A stretch of 64,000 bases of DNA, taken from contig JAIXMF010000002.1 in NCBI GenBank assembly GCA_025201365.1, positions 744,001-808,000 of the forward strand, written 5' to 3'. Positions 22,434 through 33,614 of this stretch are shown here, piece by piece (positions within the stretch are counted from its first letter, which is position 1; each line of letters begins with the position of its first letter). A model generated the notes under the pieces. The model saw only the letters and a list, made by a program, of their open reading frames with translations. It searched no databases and was not told the origin of the DNA. Made by a program: the position numbers and the translations under genes. The stretch is from Syncephalis plumigaleata (taxonomy: Eukaryota; Zoopagomycota; Zoopagomycetes; Zoopagales; Piptocephalidaceae).

Positions 22434-23069
22434 TCAAACAAGACAAAGCCTTCGTCAAGTGGATATATACATATATAGGTATTCAAGTCATTATTCCTTG
22501 GTACAACACTCACAAGTATATCTACAAGATCATTCGCGGTCTATTACATAAATATCAAATAATGGCTGGTTCATTTATTGAATAAATATGTCAATCTATA
22601 TTCATATACATGATAATTTTAATAGTTAATGAAAACAGTCACTATACGCATTGTCAAAAGAGAATAAACTAAAATGGAAAAAAGACTATGGCGTCATTTG
22701 AACAAGTCAAAACGAAAGATAGGATGGTGCTGATTTGCTAAAGAAAGGGGTATTATAATTGGCTAGCATGCGCGAGCAGGAAAGCGTACCAATAAAGCGA
22801 TGGTTGAACAAGTATTTCAGCTAATTTTGCAGTGGCAGTACAGTGCTTTTACCAAGCACACCATATATTGATGGAGCCACCACGTTCTTAATGTGACATT
22901 TCTGTATATCTTTTTTCAGTCTATTTTTATTTTATTTTTATTACAACGTTTAGTCGTCGTCTAGTTTATTTCTCTCTTTCTGTGCTCATGTTTAATGATT
23001 AGCTAGTTCATTGTCTTGTTCCTCCTAACGAATAGAAATAGTACCACGGGTATAGACAGGCGACGACAT

Positions 23070-24752
23070 ATGACGACCGAGTATTCGCAAAGTGTGGTGA
23101 CCCTTGAAAAGGGCTATTCAGTCGGAGAGAGTAAGGCCAACTTACCGACAACACCGTCAGCTACTACTATTACCACTTCTTCCTCTTCTTCTGCTACTGC
23201 TACTGCTACTGGTGACCAACATAAAATGGAAAATGGAGAACCTGCTTTGACAGCCACGATGGGTATACCATCTGGCATATCTATCGTAGTTGGTATGATA
23301 GTCGGTTCAGGAATATTCTCCACGCCGGGTTTCGTGTGGCAACTCGTTGGTTCTCCTGGTATGGCGCTTGTTATGTGGGTTATCGGCGGAGTAATATCCT
23401 ACATGGGCGCACTATGTTACGTCGAGTTAGGCACCATGTTGCCCAAGAGTGGTGGCGAGCAAGCTTACCTGGCCTACGTGTACAAGAGACCGCGCGAACT
23501 ATTTGCCTTTATATTTTGTTGGTGTACCATTATTTGTATTCAGCCGAATAGTACCGCTGCCAACTCGGTAGTTTTCGGCAGTTACATCCTCTATGCAATC
23601 TACGGTGATCGTGGCGAAATAGCAAACGATCAACTTCGACGGAATTTCGATTGGTATGCACGCGGTATCGGTCTAGTTACCGCTACTATTATCACGTTAA
23701 TATGTATTCTAAGCACAAAGTGGTCATTAAGAATGCAGAACACCATCACCGGTGTTAAGGTGGTGATCCTACTGATATTCGCCATTACGGGTATTGTTAT
23801 TCTGGCGGGTGGCATGCCTAGCGTGCCTGATCCCGGTAATTGGCGTGAAATGTTCGTCGGTACCACCACCGATGTAAGCAACTATGCCAATGCCATGTTT
23901 AACGTGTTCTGGGCGTATGGCGGTTGGAATGCGCTCAACTTTTGTGTCGGCGAGCTAAGGAATCCACAACGTGACTTGCCCATCGCATCCTTCGGTGGTA
24001 TGACCATCGTGACACTGCTCTACTTCTTCGCCAATGTGGCCTATATCGCGGTAGTCCCGGAAAAGTTGGCATTCGAAAGTCGTGAAATCCTAGCCGGTAC
24101 ATTCTCCAACATCGTGTTTGGCCTACATTTTGGTCGTGTTACTCTACCGGTGCTAATTGCATTGAGCACGTATGGCTCTATTGCCGCCAGCGTGTTCACC
24201 GCCAGTCGAGTTATTCAGATTGCCGCGCAAGAAGGACAGTTTCCATTCCCTCGTGTATTTGATCGTGTTCATCAAAGAGTCAACACGCCCGTTAACGCGC
24301 TCATTCTCAACTGGCTTCTCGTTTTGTTGTTTATGTTTGCACCGCCACCCGGGGAAGTGTTCGACTTTTTAATCTCCATGAGCGGTTATCCTCAGGCATT
24401 GTTCTTTGCCTTCACCATTGCCGGTCTATTGGTGCTACGTAGGACTGAGCCTGAGAAGGAGCGACCATTCCGAGTGTGGTGGATTATCGCGGTTATCTTC
24501 CTGGTCTTTTCCGCGTTCCTCGCCGTATTCCCGTTCGTGCCACCGACAAATTATTCCGGGTCGACACCTTATTATCTACCATCGTTACTTGGACTATTTT
24601 TCCTACTAACCGGTATTCCCGGTTGGTATATCATCGTTATTCACGAGGGAAGCATTAAACGAGCATGGTCGGCCTGTATTGCCTTAGTAATTGGAAGGAA
24701 ATCCAGTCAAGTGATACAACACGATATGTCGATGCCTATAATGAAAAGTTAA
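23070..24752 (+). CDS. APC-superfamily (LAT/MUP1-type) amino-acid permease
   Basis: An intronless 560-residue protein starting MTTEYSQSVVTLEKGYSVGE. After a ~55-residue polar N-terminus, TM1 carries the conserved unwound segment GMIVGSGIFSTPG. Twelve hydrophobic segments follow, including GALCYVELGTMLPKSGGEQA (TM3 area), FWAYGGWNALNFCVGELRNP (TM6, substrate site) and RVNTPVNALILNWLLVLLFM. The layout and the TM6 signature match the L-type amino-acid transporter/yeast Mup1 group of plasma-membrane permeases. Substrate (methionine, cysteine or neutral amino acids) cannot be fixed from sequence alone. An upstream in-frame TTG at 23016 was not used because the ATG at 23070 is the first AUG. Confidence 0.88.
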   Translation: MTTEYSQSVVTLEKGYSVGESKANLPTTPSATTITTSSSSSATATATGDQHKMENGEPALTATMGIPSGISIVVGMIVGSGIFSTPGFVWQLVGSPGMALVMWVIGGVISYMGALCYVELGTMLPKSGGEQAYLAYVYKRPRELFAFIFCWCTIICIQPNSTAANSVVFGSYILYAIYGDRGEIANDQLRRNFDWYARGIGLVTATIITLICILSTKWSLRMQNTITGVKVVILLIFAITGIVILAGGMPSVPDPGNWREMFVGTTTDVSNYANAMFNVFWAYGGWNALNFCVGELRNPQRDLPIASFGGMTIVTLLYFFANVAYIAVVPEKLAFESREILAGTFSNIVFGLHFGRVTLPVLIALSTYGSIAASVFTASRVIQIAAQEGQFPFPRVFDRVHQRVNTPVNALILNWLLVLLFMFAPPPGEVFDFLISMSGYPQALFFAFTIAGLLVLRRTEPEKERPFRVWWIIAVIFLVFSAFLAVFPFVPPTNYSGSTPYYLPSLLGLFFLLTGIPGWYIIVIHEGSIKRAWSACIALVIGRKSSQVIQHDMSMPIMKS

Positions 24753-25664
24753 GAAATGCCTACGTTGATACTATTTGCTCATCTTCTTGGTGATGAAATT
24801 TACATGCAATACCACAACTTGTATGGTGATCGCATCATAGCGTATTACACAACTTTAGTCTAGATTGATATTTATAAAGCTTTATTACATTCTTATTGTT
24901 GCAACTGAATATGATCAATTAATCTCACTTGGGACATTAGATAAGAATGATCAAGAAAGAAAGTTTACGAATACAAGTGTAGTCACTGTTTTTATTTTTA
25001 TACTAGATTTACTAAAAAGCACTTGATGTTAAATGCTCATAGAAAACTGTTAAAAGAATAGAAAAATACTGCCAGACAAGTGTGAACCAATAAAAAGAAT
25101 GGTTACTTGCTTTTTCATAGCGGATGATAATAATAATAATGCTGATGATGATGGTATAGTAGTGGATGATCAAGCGTAATACTCCGGAAGAAGGAGGTAA
25201 TCGAATAGCATGATACAAATGCTAGCAAACTAGCAAGGGAAGAGGGAGGAAGGGAGAGACAAGTGAATGATGCGCGGAAGAAAGGTTGGATATGACAGGC
25301 GACATTAACAAGATCAAAGGTGTGGCAAAATAACGCGAAAGAATGACAATGGCGTAATAAACCTAAGCAATATACGTATATATATATATGTAGGGAGAGA
25401 GGAAAACTAGATAACAAAAACTAGAATAAGAATAAAGATGTCGAGATGTCGTAAAAACGGAAGAAGAAGAGAAGAGAAGAGAAGAGCATAATCATGCAAC
25501 TATGTCAAGATAGCATGACTCTCAAAACAAAAGATGAAAACAAAGCTTATAATATCATATCGTACATATAGGATACATTTGAATCAATCAAACGACATCC
25601 TATATACATATTGATGTGATATACGAGCTTAATCATTGCAGAGAAAAGATCAGGTGTTGGTATC

Positions 25665-25696
<32 letters not shown>

Positions 25697-25892
25697 GAGT
25701 AATAATAGAAATAATAATCACTACGATAGTGTATCTAATCGTAGCAATAGTAATAATAATCGTAGTAGTAATATACTGGTAATAATACTTGGCATGGTCG
25801 CAATAGTAATAGGAACAATATAAACAGTATACTTGATGTAGATGTAAGGCGATGACTGATAGTATCTCCTCACATTAGTTCTCGTGATTTTT
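24753..25892. other. Intergenic with (AAT)n repeat
   Basis: Convergent 3' region of the permease and the next minus-strand gene. It has an (AAT)n run at ~25665-25695, an agaag-type purine run at ~25458-25485 and an ATA run at ~25376-25390. No gene seen. Confidence 0.5.
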
Positions 25893-27722
25893 TTACGAGG
25901 CAACCACCATAGGTCGTGTGGTAGTGGTAGTGGTAGTGGTATTGACGGTAATGTTGGCACGACGACTGGATGACTCGCATAGCAAAGCCAATGGCACGTC
26001 GTCTTCCTCGTAGTCTTGTGTGCCTTTTGTAAGAAGTTGGCCAGTAATGGCGGGTATTTCCATCTTCAACGAGGATGATGGCGACTTGACGGGATCGGTG
26101 TCAAATGAGATTAAAGGTGTCATTAATGGTAATGATGCAGAACGACGTAGGGCCAATCTAGCCTGAGAATGAGGCCACGATGAAGGGCGACGATTGCTAC
26201 CGCTAAACATGGAGGTGCCGGCGGTAACATCGGATTCAAGGCGCATTCCATTCAATGGCATAGGCTTGCCCTCAGCCACAGCGATTGCTTGACGACGTGC
26301 CAATTGCTGAGCCGACAAACGACGACGACGACGGGAGAGATCACGATCGCCTGCAGCTAATGCGGCGTGCACCTCACGAACCGGTACACGAACACCGCCA
26401 AGACGACGTACCTCGGCTAGGACGGATTGAACACCGATGACTTCACGTAGTGGACGACGACAATCTTGTAGTTTCCGTACACTGCCCAGATAGGCGACAC
26501 GACGTGATGGACAGTGCATGTCATTCGGACCGTATGAGGGTGTGGTAGGTGTCACTGGCAATGAACTGCTACTGCTGCTGGCACTGCTAATTTGATCGCT
26601 TTCCTTCTCGTCGGCATCTTGATGATTGGCTACCGTGGTATCGATACGAAGTAACGGTGGCGGTCCTCCTGATGATGATGATGATGATGATACACGCTTT
26701 GTCTCATCGGTCTTTGCCTCAGATGCTAGATCCGATGATGCTACAAAACTATCGCTATGATGTCGTCGAATGGCAGCACTAAAGTCGAGTGTCCAACGAC
26801 GTGTACGTGGCACTTCGAGTGATTTCGAATTACAACGAGACTTTTTACTCTCCTTACGACTAGTGTTGCTGTTATTCTCATTCTCATCGTCGGACGATGA
26901 TGGTGACGATGTAATGACCTTACCGCTATTGCTATGCGTAGAATTCATTGATACACTAGACGACTGGCTACCATCCAGTGCGTAAACCGAGTTGTTAGCC
27001 GGTTCAACGTGATCACGACGGCCAACACTACGGAATCGACGGCAAATCGATTTACGTAGTGTCTTCTCTTTAACTAGCTGAGGACTGGACTCTGTCGTTA
27101 CAATGTCACTACAAGTGCTACTAATACTATTCACACTAATGTTACTAATGACACTACTAACACTAGTGCTGCTAGTTGTTTTCGTCTTCGTTGCTTTGGC
27201 CGATTTGTCCTGTTTCTGCGAGAATTTACCGCCGACTTTCGAGAACCATCGACTCTTCTTGGATGATTTTACTGTTTCAGTAGTGCTAGGAACAGTATCA
27301 ATAGCAGCGCTTTGCATAGCAGACGATGATGCCTGATCGGTACAAGATGATTCAGTACTATTGTCGTTGTCGTTGTTGTTGTCGTCTAGCGCAGAAGTAG
27401 ATGAGATGGGATGAGACACCTCGTCAATGGATTCCTCGGATGCCACTGTTGCAGTGGGAGAAGATTCCATTATCGTTGTCGTAGTAGTCAATAATCGCTC
27501 GACTTTATCCGGTATAATCTCCGATAATGGTTCTTCATCCTCTTTTACCAGTGACGCGGTAGTTGTTGATCCCACTTGGTTGGCCGTTTCACATGCTGTG
27601 ATATCAACTGAATCTGACGTCATTGTCGAACGAATTTGATCATGTACAATGAGTGTTTCTGTGACTACTGGTGTAACCTCTTGAAGGGTAGTAGTAGTAG
27701 TAGTAACGGTCGTTGCCATCAT
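25893..27722 (-). CDS. Low-complexity basic protein, function unknown
   Basis: An open frame of 609 residues starting MMATTVTTTTTTLQEV. The first ~140 residues are Thr/Ser/Asp/Glu-rich. Basic clusters follow: SSKKSRWFSKVGGKF, LRKSICRRFRSVGRRD, ESKKSRCNSKSL, RTRRWTLDFSAAIRRHHS. The most protein-like part is residues ~410-490 (SRRVAYLGSVRKLQDCRRPL, VIGVQSVLAEVRRLGGVRVP, HAALAAGDRDLSRRRRRL), which may be a helical fold. RRxS sites such as RRHHSDS and LRRSASLP could be kinase or 14-3-3 sites. I do not recognise a family. Confidence 0.5.
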   Translation of the reverse strand: MMATTVTTTTTTLQEVTPVVTETLIVHDQIRSTMTSDSVDITACETANQVGSTTTASLVKEDEEPLSEIIPDKVERLLTTTTTIMESSPTATVASEESIDEVSHPISSTSALDDNNNDNDNSTESSCTDQASSSAMQSAAIDTVPSTTETVKSSKKSRWFSKVGGKFSQKQDKSAKATKTKTTSSTSVSSVISNISVNSISSTCSDIVTTESSPQLVKEKTLRKSICRRFRSVGRRDHVEPANNSVYALDGSQSSSVSMNSTHSNSGKVITSSPSSSDDENENNSNTSRKESKKSRCNSKSLEVPRTRRWTLDFSAAIRRHHSDSFVASSDLASEAKTDETKRVSSSSSSSGGPPPLLRIDTTVANHQDADEKESDQISSASSSSSSLPVTPTTPSYGPNDMHCPSRRVAYLGSVRKLQDCRRPLREVIGVQSVLAEVRRLGGVRVPVREVHAALAAGDRDLSRRRRRLSAQQLARRQAIAVAEGKPMPLNGMRLESDVTAGTSMFSGSNRRPSSWPHSQARLALRRSASLPLMTPLISFDTDPVKSPSSSLKMEIPAITGQLLTKGTQDYEEDDVPLALLCESSSRRANITVNTTTTTTTTRPMVVAS

Positions 27723-27933
27723 CCTATCCTGATCGATATTACTGTCCTCGGCTTGAACTGTCGATCGATGTCGATGTCGATGTCGATACGGTCGATGTTA
27801 TCATCTTTTCATCATTCTCATTAGGGCTGTTGACTTCATCTTGATTTATAGCATATGAAAACGCTGTCTCCATAACATTGCCAGTTGCATGACTGGATGC
27901 TCTCCTCCTCCAATGTGTCGTCAGTCAATGTTG

Positions 27934-28909
27934 TCAAAGATGAAACGGATAAAAAGGCGTTAAACGCTTGATCCACCCCTCTTTTGTAGGAGATGTTGGT
28001 GTAGTGACACTATCATGACATTTGCCTAGCTTATCATCGTCTACCTGTGATAATGATAATGATAATGATGATAATGATAATGACGATGGCTTGGTAGTAC
28101 CGTTGTTGACTGATAGCCCGTTGCTAATATTGGCCACGGTTACAGTGCAGTTGCCATTGCAGCTGAATTATCGTCGTTGCAACCATTATTGTTGGCATTG
28201 GTATTATTGGTTATCTCGCCAATGCCACTATCCTCGCTACCTAGGCCGGCTTCTTTGTCCGTAACGGATTCCGTATCGATATTGGTCTCCTCTCTATTAA
28301 TGCGTTTTCTATCCTTCGGACCAATGATACGTAGATTCGTCGAGAACTGGTGTAAATTTGCTGCGAAACGTGCCATATTAACCACTGTGTTAAGACCGAA
28401 ACGACGGGCTGTACCGATGAATTTAGGAGCGAGAAATCCGTTGTTACTAGCTGCTTTTCCAACGAGTGGTTTCACCGTAGCAGCTGCAACAATACCAGCA
28501 AGATGGCCAGCCGCACTAAGTGGAGTATTTGCCGATGAGGATGGCGACGAGTAAGAGGGCTCGGTAGCAACACTGTTAGTAATGCTAGGCTGAATAGGAG
28601 ACACGGTAACTGGTGTGATGACAGGCAGACCGGTTACTTTAGTTGCTTTCTCTTTTCCGCGTAATGACCAGCTATTTAGACCAAGTTTCGTTTCAGCAGA
28701 AGAAGAAGAAGAGAGGAAGAAGAAGAGAAGGCTTGCTTCTTGGATTCAGCGACTAGTGTAAGTAAGCTGGTGGTAAGCGTTGACGAGGGCTCCCTGTCAG
28801 ATGTAAGTGTTGGTGCTACTGGTGCTGCTGCTACTACTGCTGATGCTGCTGCTGCTGATGGTGGTAGTGGAGTGGCACTACTTTTCGTCCCGGACCATAA
28901 TTTAAACAT
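27934..28909 (-). CDS. Ser/Ala-rich protein with conserved-looking core, function unknown
   Basis: The frame starts MFKLWSGTKSSATPL at 28909 and runs through Ala- and Ser-rich DNA. In a TCT-codon run at ~28690-28715 it breaks in a way that fits one missing base. It then continues LGLNSWSLRGKEKATKVTGL into the best-ordered part, FLAPKFIGTARRFGLNTVVN, MARFAANLHQFSTNLRIIGP. I propose one intron (gtaacc at ~28142 down to a cag/tag near 28030) leading to the end KEGWIKRLTPFYPFHL. It may be a neighbour of, or joined to, the 25.9-27.7 kb gene. No family recognised. Confidence 0.4.
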
Positions 28910-31798
28910 AGTGGTAGTGGTGGTGTGTTATGATGATGATTATTATGATGATTAAATATAGTAATACAGATAATAAATGTCACACAGTTAGTAGTTGTAG
29001 TGATAGTGATTGTCGTCAGAATTATAATAAGAGCGATTTAGGGGAAATTAGGTTATGCAATATACACACTTGGATAGGTGTATATAAATATATATGTATG
29101 TATGTGCGTGGTACAATACGGATTAATGGGAGAGGATAATAGGATGCAGTAACACGAGATATGACGAAGAGGGGAGGATCAGTATTTTCGTCTAAATGGT
29201 AACTCTAAACGTATTGTATGGATGGATTGCGTGATTATACGATGTGTGTATGTGTGTGTGTGCGAACTATATGGTACACGAATCAAATAGTCACGCAAAC
29301 AATGTTGTATTTAAGTTGAAATAGGGGAATTGGAGTGTACGATGTGTGTGTAATCGGAGCAAATGCTGCTTTAATATGCAGTACTTTGCATAAATTTGTT
29401 TGTTTGTACAATTGAGCCTTAGGAAGAGCTGATTGGTAAACAAACAAGCAGCAATGTATGTATGTATGAGTAAGTAATCGAGCAAGTACGTGTGCGTGAA
29501 TATCACGTAAACGTAGATGTACGAATGTGATGACACTAACTACAGTGAACGAATAAACGAACGAATAAACGAACGAACAATAGTAAATATGCTTCGCTAA
29601 AGTAAAAAAACAATGATACACTAAAACCGAATTTACGCAAATAAACACCGGGATACGTAGAATTTAAACGACAAATAAAGGAAACTGCGTTGACTGGAAA
29701 GGTGATGATTACGAAGCAATAATAAAGAAGAGGAAAAAGAGGAAGAAGCGCGGAAACGTGTCGATAGAAAGAGGTTCAAGGCACATGTCTAGACCAAAGA
29801 GCAGGGATTGCAAAGCGTAGAATTGTTTGTCCACTTTTTTGACACGGACACAGCATGCTTGATGCGTGAGGACATTCGCGTGTGATATGTGCATGAATGT
29901 ACAGTCACACCGGATTAATACATGAATGTGTATGGAGAGAGGGGGAGGGGAAATGAGGATGAGGATGAAGGTGCATGTGCGGATATATGTCCATGTGGCT
30001 CATGTGTATACGTGTGTGTATACGTGTGTGTGTGTGTACATGTATGTATACGTTGGTTTGTGTTTGTAAACTGGTAAACCATGTATAGCAATAATACTAT
30101 AACAATGCTCATTACATTAATGGTGGCAATTGCTTGCGGCGACCCTTGCCACGATGATGCTGATGATGCTGATGTCATTATGACTACTCATGCGGTTCGC
30201 CTTGTCACGAGTGTTTATCTCCATTTCATGCATTTGCGATTATTGGATGCAAAAAGCATGGCTAACATGAGGTTAACGCAAGCTGCTACAATTCTTAATG
30301 CAATGACCATATAGCTGTTGTTGTTGTTGTTGTTATGGTTACTATACGCGATTTATCAGTTTATCAACATTAGTGTGTTCGAACCATCATTGATATGAAC
30401 AAGGTGGAAATGGCACGTTACGCTACGCATGCAAATACTCATGGCATCTTATCATTCGTGCTTTCACTTACACTATTATGGCAATACAACTAAATTACCA
30501 AACGTGTTGTTTGATATTTACGACGTAAATGGAAGCCTCAAATGAAGTGCTGCTGATGACGCATCTACCAAAATGTAATTATGTTTATACTACTACTACT
30601 ACTATTACTCCCCATGAATAATGACGTATCAATGTGATTAGTCCCAAAACAACAACAACAACAGAGTAACTATTTGTTTACGGGACAAAAAAGGTCACAT
30701 CATCACTTAGAGATAGATCAATGATGATGATGATGATGTGTCATAGGAGGGTAGACAGAAATCATAAACTGATCTGAAATCGTAGCAATCAAGCAATTAC
30801 CAAGCCCATCTGAGCATGCTCATGAATATTGTGCGTATGTACACACACTCATACGTACATTCATACGTACACATACATACACACGCACATCAGATAGATA
30901 TGAGCTACAAAGCAATCCACACGAATAACTAGCGTGTTATCGAGGATACAATGCTGGTTGCAATGTGCGCTGGTGGGAAGATGCATCAGATGCTTATCAT
31001 GTAGAATGAACCCACAAAACGAGAACTAGTAGATGATAACGCCATTAAAAAGGGGGATGACCAGATGATGGGAGTGTGGTCATTGTGACAGTGTGCCATA
31101 GATTACTGCGTGGTTCGCACAATAAATGGCTCATGGCATAGAGTGGCATTCATTGACTGGTTCTAAATAATGATAGCTCGTTGCTATCTATAACAGTTCA
31201 CTTTACCGGTACCCGCATGTCGGTTGCTAGCCATTAGTTCAGACAGATTATAGCAAAGAAGGAAGCAAAAGCGCATTACAAGTGGATAACAACGGAACTA
31301 TCATCTATCAGTGGTATACTATAGTCCAGCATACGTTATGTACCATTTGTATGGATGATGCATCTCTGATGTACATTCAAGTCATGCAAGTGCAGCAAAT
31401 GTTATACCGCTACCCCTTTCCAAGTCTATGGCTCTCACTCTCATTACCATACAGATGGATGTGAATGAAGAGAGAAAATAAAAATAGCAATATGACCAGC
31501 TAAGGTAATAAGTGAGATGGATACCAAAAAAGTACAATGGATAAATTAACCCATCAATCGGAGATTTAAAAGTGAAAAGTGAAAAATAAATGCGTGCGTG
31601 TGTAGGACTAATGTCCGATAGTGGTTATCGCACAAAGGAATACGCGAAATATTGTAGGGAAAAAATAGAGAGAGAAAGAATAGAACTCACCTGTATATGT
31701 AAGAATCGTAAAAGTAATAGTAAAAGTAATAGTAGTAGGAATATTTGTGTATGTAATAGTGTGATAATACGGTGGCTTACACGAATAGCGACACTGTA

Positions 31799-31834
<36 letters not shown>

Positions 31835-33614
31835 GGACGCGTGTGCTAATAAATAAGGCTTCAAGCGTGCGAGAGACGTCTATTTGTACCAAGGACACTA
31901 TATGGATACTTGGAGGTATATCAGGGTGTTATTGTTATTGTTGTTATTCTTATTGCCGCCTACTACCGCTGCTGCTGTTGTCGCTGTGGTTGCTATTCAC
32001 TGTGAAAAGAAAAGAGGCAAAGAATGGTAATGAGAACGACGACAACAACTGTAATAATTCAATAAATACGGATTCCAAGACGAGAGTAGAGGCAAGTGAA
32101 TGCTAAAGTAATGAACTAGGGGGCGAACTTTGTCGCAAATATAAGAAGTTCAGAAGCAAGTGAAAAAACGAGGGAACAGCGTTAGCAACACGGCTTAAAC
32201 GCTTCGTGCTTTCCTGCAGTGCCACGCCTATAACACGACTTTAACTGAAAGGATGATGCGTGGTTACTTTGGATATGCGTGCACGCGTCTGTATCCTAAG
32301 GAAAGTCTATGGAAAAAGAAGAGACGTTCTGTATCTGATAAGTGTTTCAAGTTTTTTCCTCTCTCTCTCTCTCTCGCTTTCTTTGCATTTATTTTTTCCC
32401 CTACCAATGGCTTATTATGGCAATAAAAATACTTGCTTGCTTACTTGTTTGTTTGTTTGTTTGACCGGCAGACTAGCAGACTAGCCAGTAAGTTTAATCC
32501 ACGAGGTTTTCCACAGAATCAACGTGGTAATAATGCTGAGGAATGTAATAGCCGAGAGGATGAAGGAGAGACAAACAGACATTTACGCGATCTGAACACA
32601 TACATACATACATCAATCCATAAATAAAGCATTCGTGTGTGCGTGTGTGGTGTGTGTGTAATGCTGCATCAGCCATTCTTGCATCACAGCCATGCCGCAA
32701 TGTCTTGCTACTATTTTTAAATCAATGGTAATGCAAATGCCGAACATTGCTTCATTTGTTCCTAGTCACACTACTCGTTGACGTATGCCACGATATTAAT
32801 CGAATTGATCCGTGTCATTGTCTAGACCGTGTCTCAATCGGGATGGAATAAATGATACCCCCATCAGTATCAGTATTAGCGCCCGTAACATCGACATCAC
32901 GGCCATTGCTAATACGGAAACGACACACGCTTGTTTGGAACAGCGTGGCCTACTCGTAGCAACATTTGCACGTTCAAGGATGGTAGTATAGCTTTTCCTT
33001 CGTTGTTTTATATGCAGGAGCTATGAAGTAAGGGTGCTAGTTGTCAGCATGGAATGAAAACAACAACGCGATAATGTTACCTTTATTGGAAGGACGTTGC
33101 TACTGTTCTGAGATTGTCAAAACATTCTCTTGCACTGGAATGTGAAATTGGTAAGCTACCATTCTAATAAATGCCATCTATTTAGGATTAAAAAAGAGAG
33201 ATAAACTATTCCTAGAGTATTAAGGAATGCTACCTAGACAGATGTAATAGGTAAGCAATGATTAAGCCATCATGTATTCAGAATGAAAAAAGGAATTATT
33301 ACACCGTCGAGTATCGGTAATGATATAGTATTGCAATTGAGGAATTGACCTATTTCTATATTGTCATGATCTAGCAATAGTGGTAGTGGTAGTAGTCGTA
33401 AATAACCTCCTGCATGAGCATTCATTTCAAGTCAATTGATTCACATTGTACAAGCAGGGATGGCCATTAATATTGACATGTATGTATGTATGTATCTTTG
33501 TATTCTACTAAATTATCACATGTAACTAACAAGTCATCAAGTAATGACTACACGACTATTACCATACATATTATTGTATAAACATCTTTATTATGGCTCT
33601 ATTAATAAATTAGA
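28910..33614. other. Gene-poor 4.7-kb stretch
   Basis: I find no supported gene. Simple repeats include TG/GT runs (29238-29260, 30003-30038), TGTA/CATA runs (~29096-29104, ~30834-30880, ~32599-32610, ~33478-33492), an ATG run (~30720-30736), ATTG tetramers (31800-31831) and a CT run (~32358-32375). One 77-residue open frame at 30081-30314 has a weakly hydrophobic start but no other support. The stretch holds the 5' flanks of divergent genes and could hide an RNA gene, but no tRNA boxes are visible. Confidence 0.5.

Noticed and set aside
30081-30314. 77-residue frame with a hydrophobic start, possible secreted peptide
   Set aside because: Weak signal segment, no TATA box or other support, and it lies in repeat-rich DNA.
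33478-33492. CRISPR-like or other spaced repeats among the simple repeats
   Set aside because: All short repeats here are plain microsatellites with no unique spacers.
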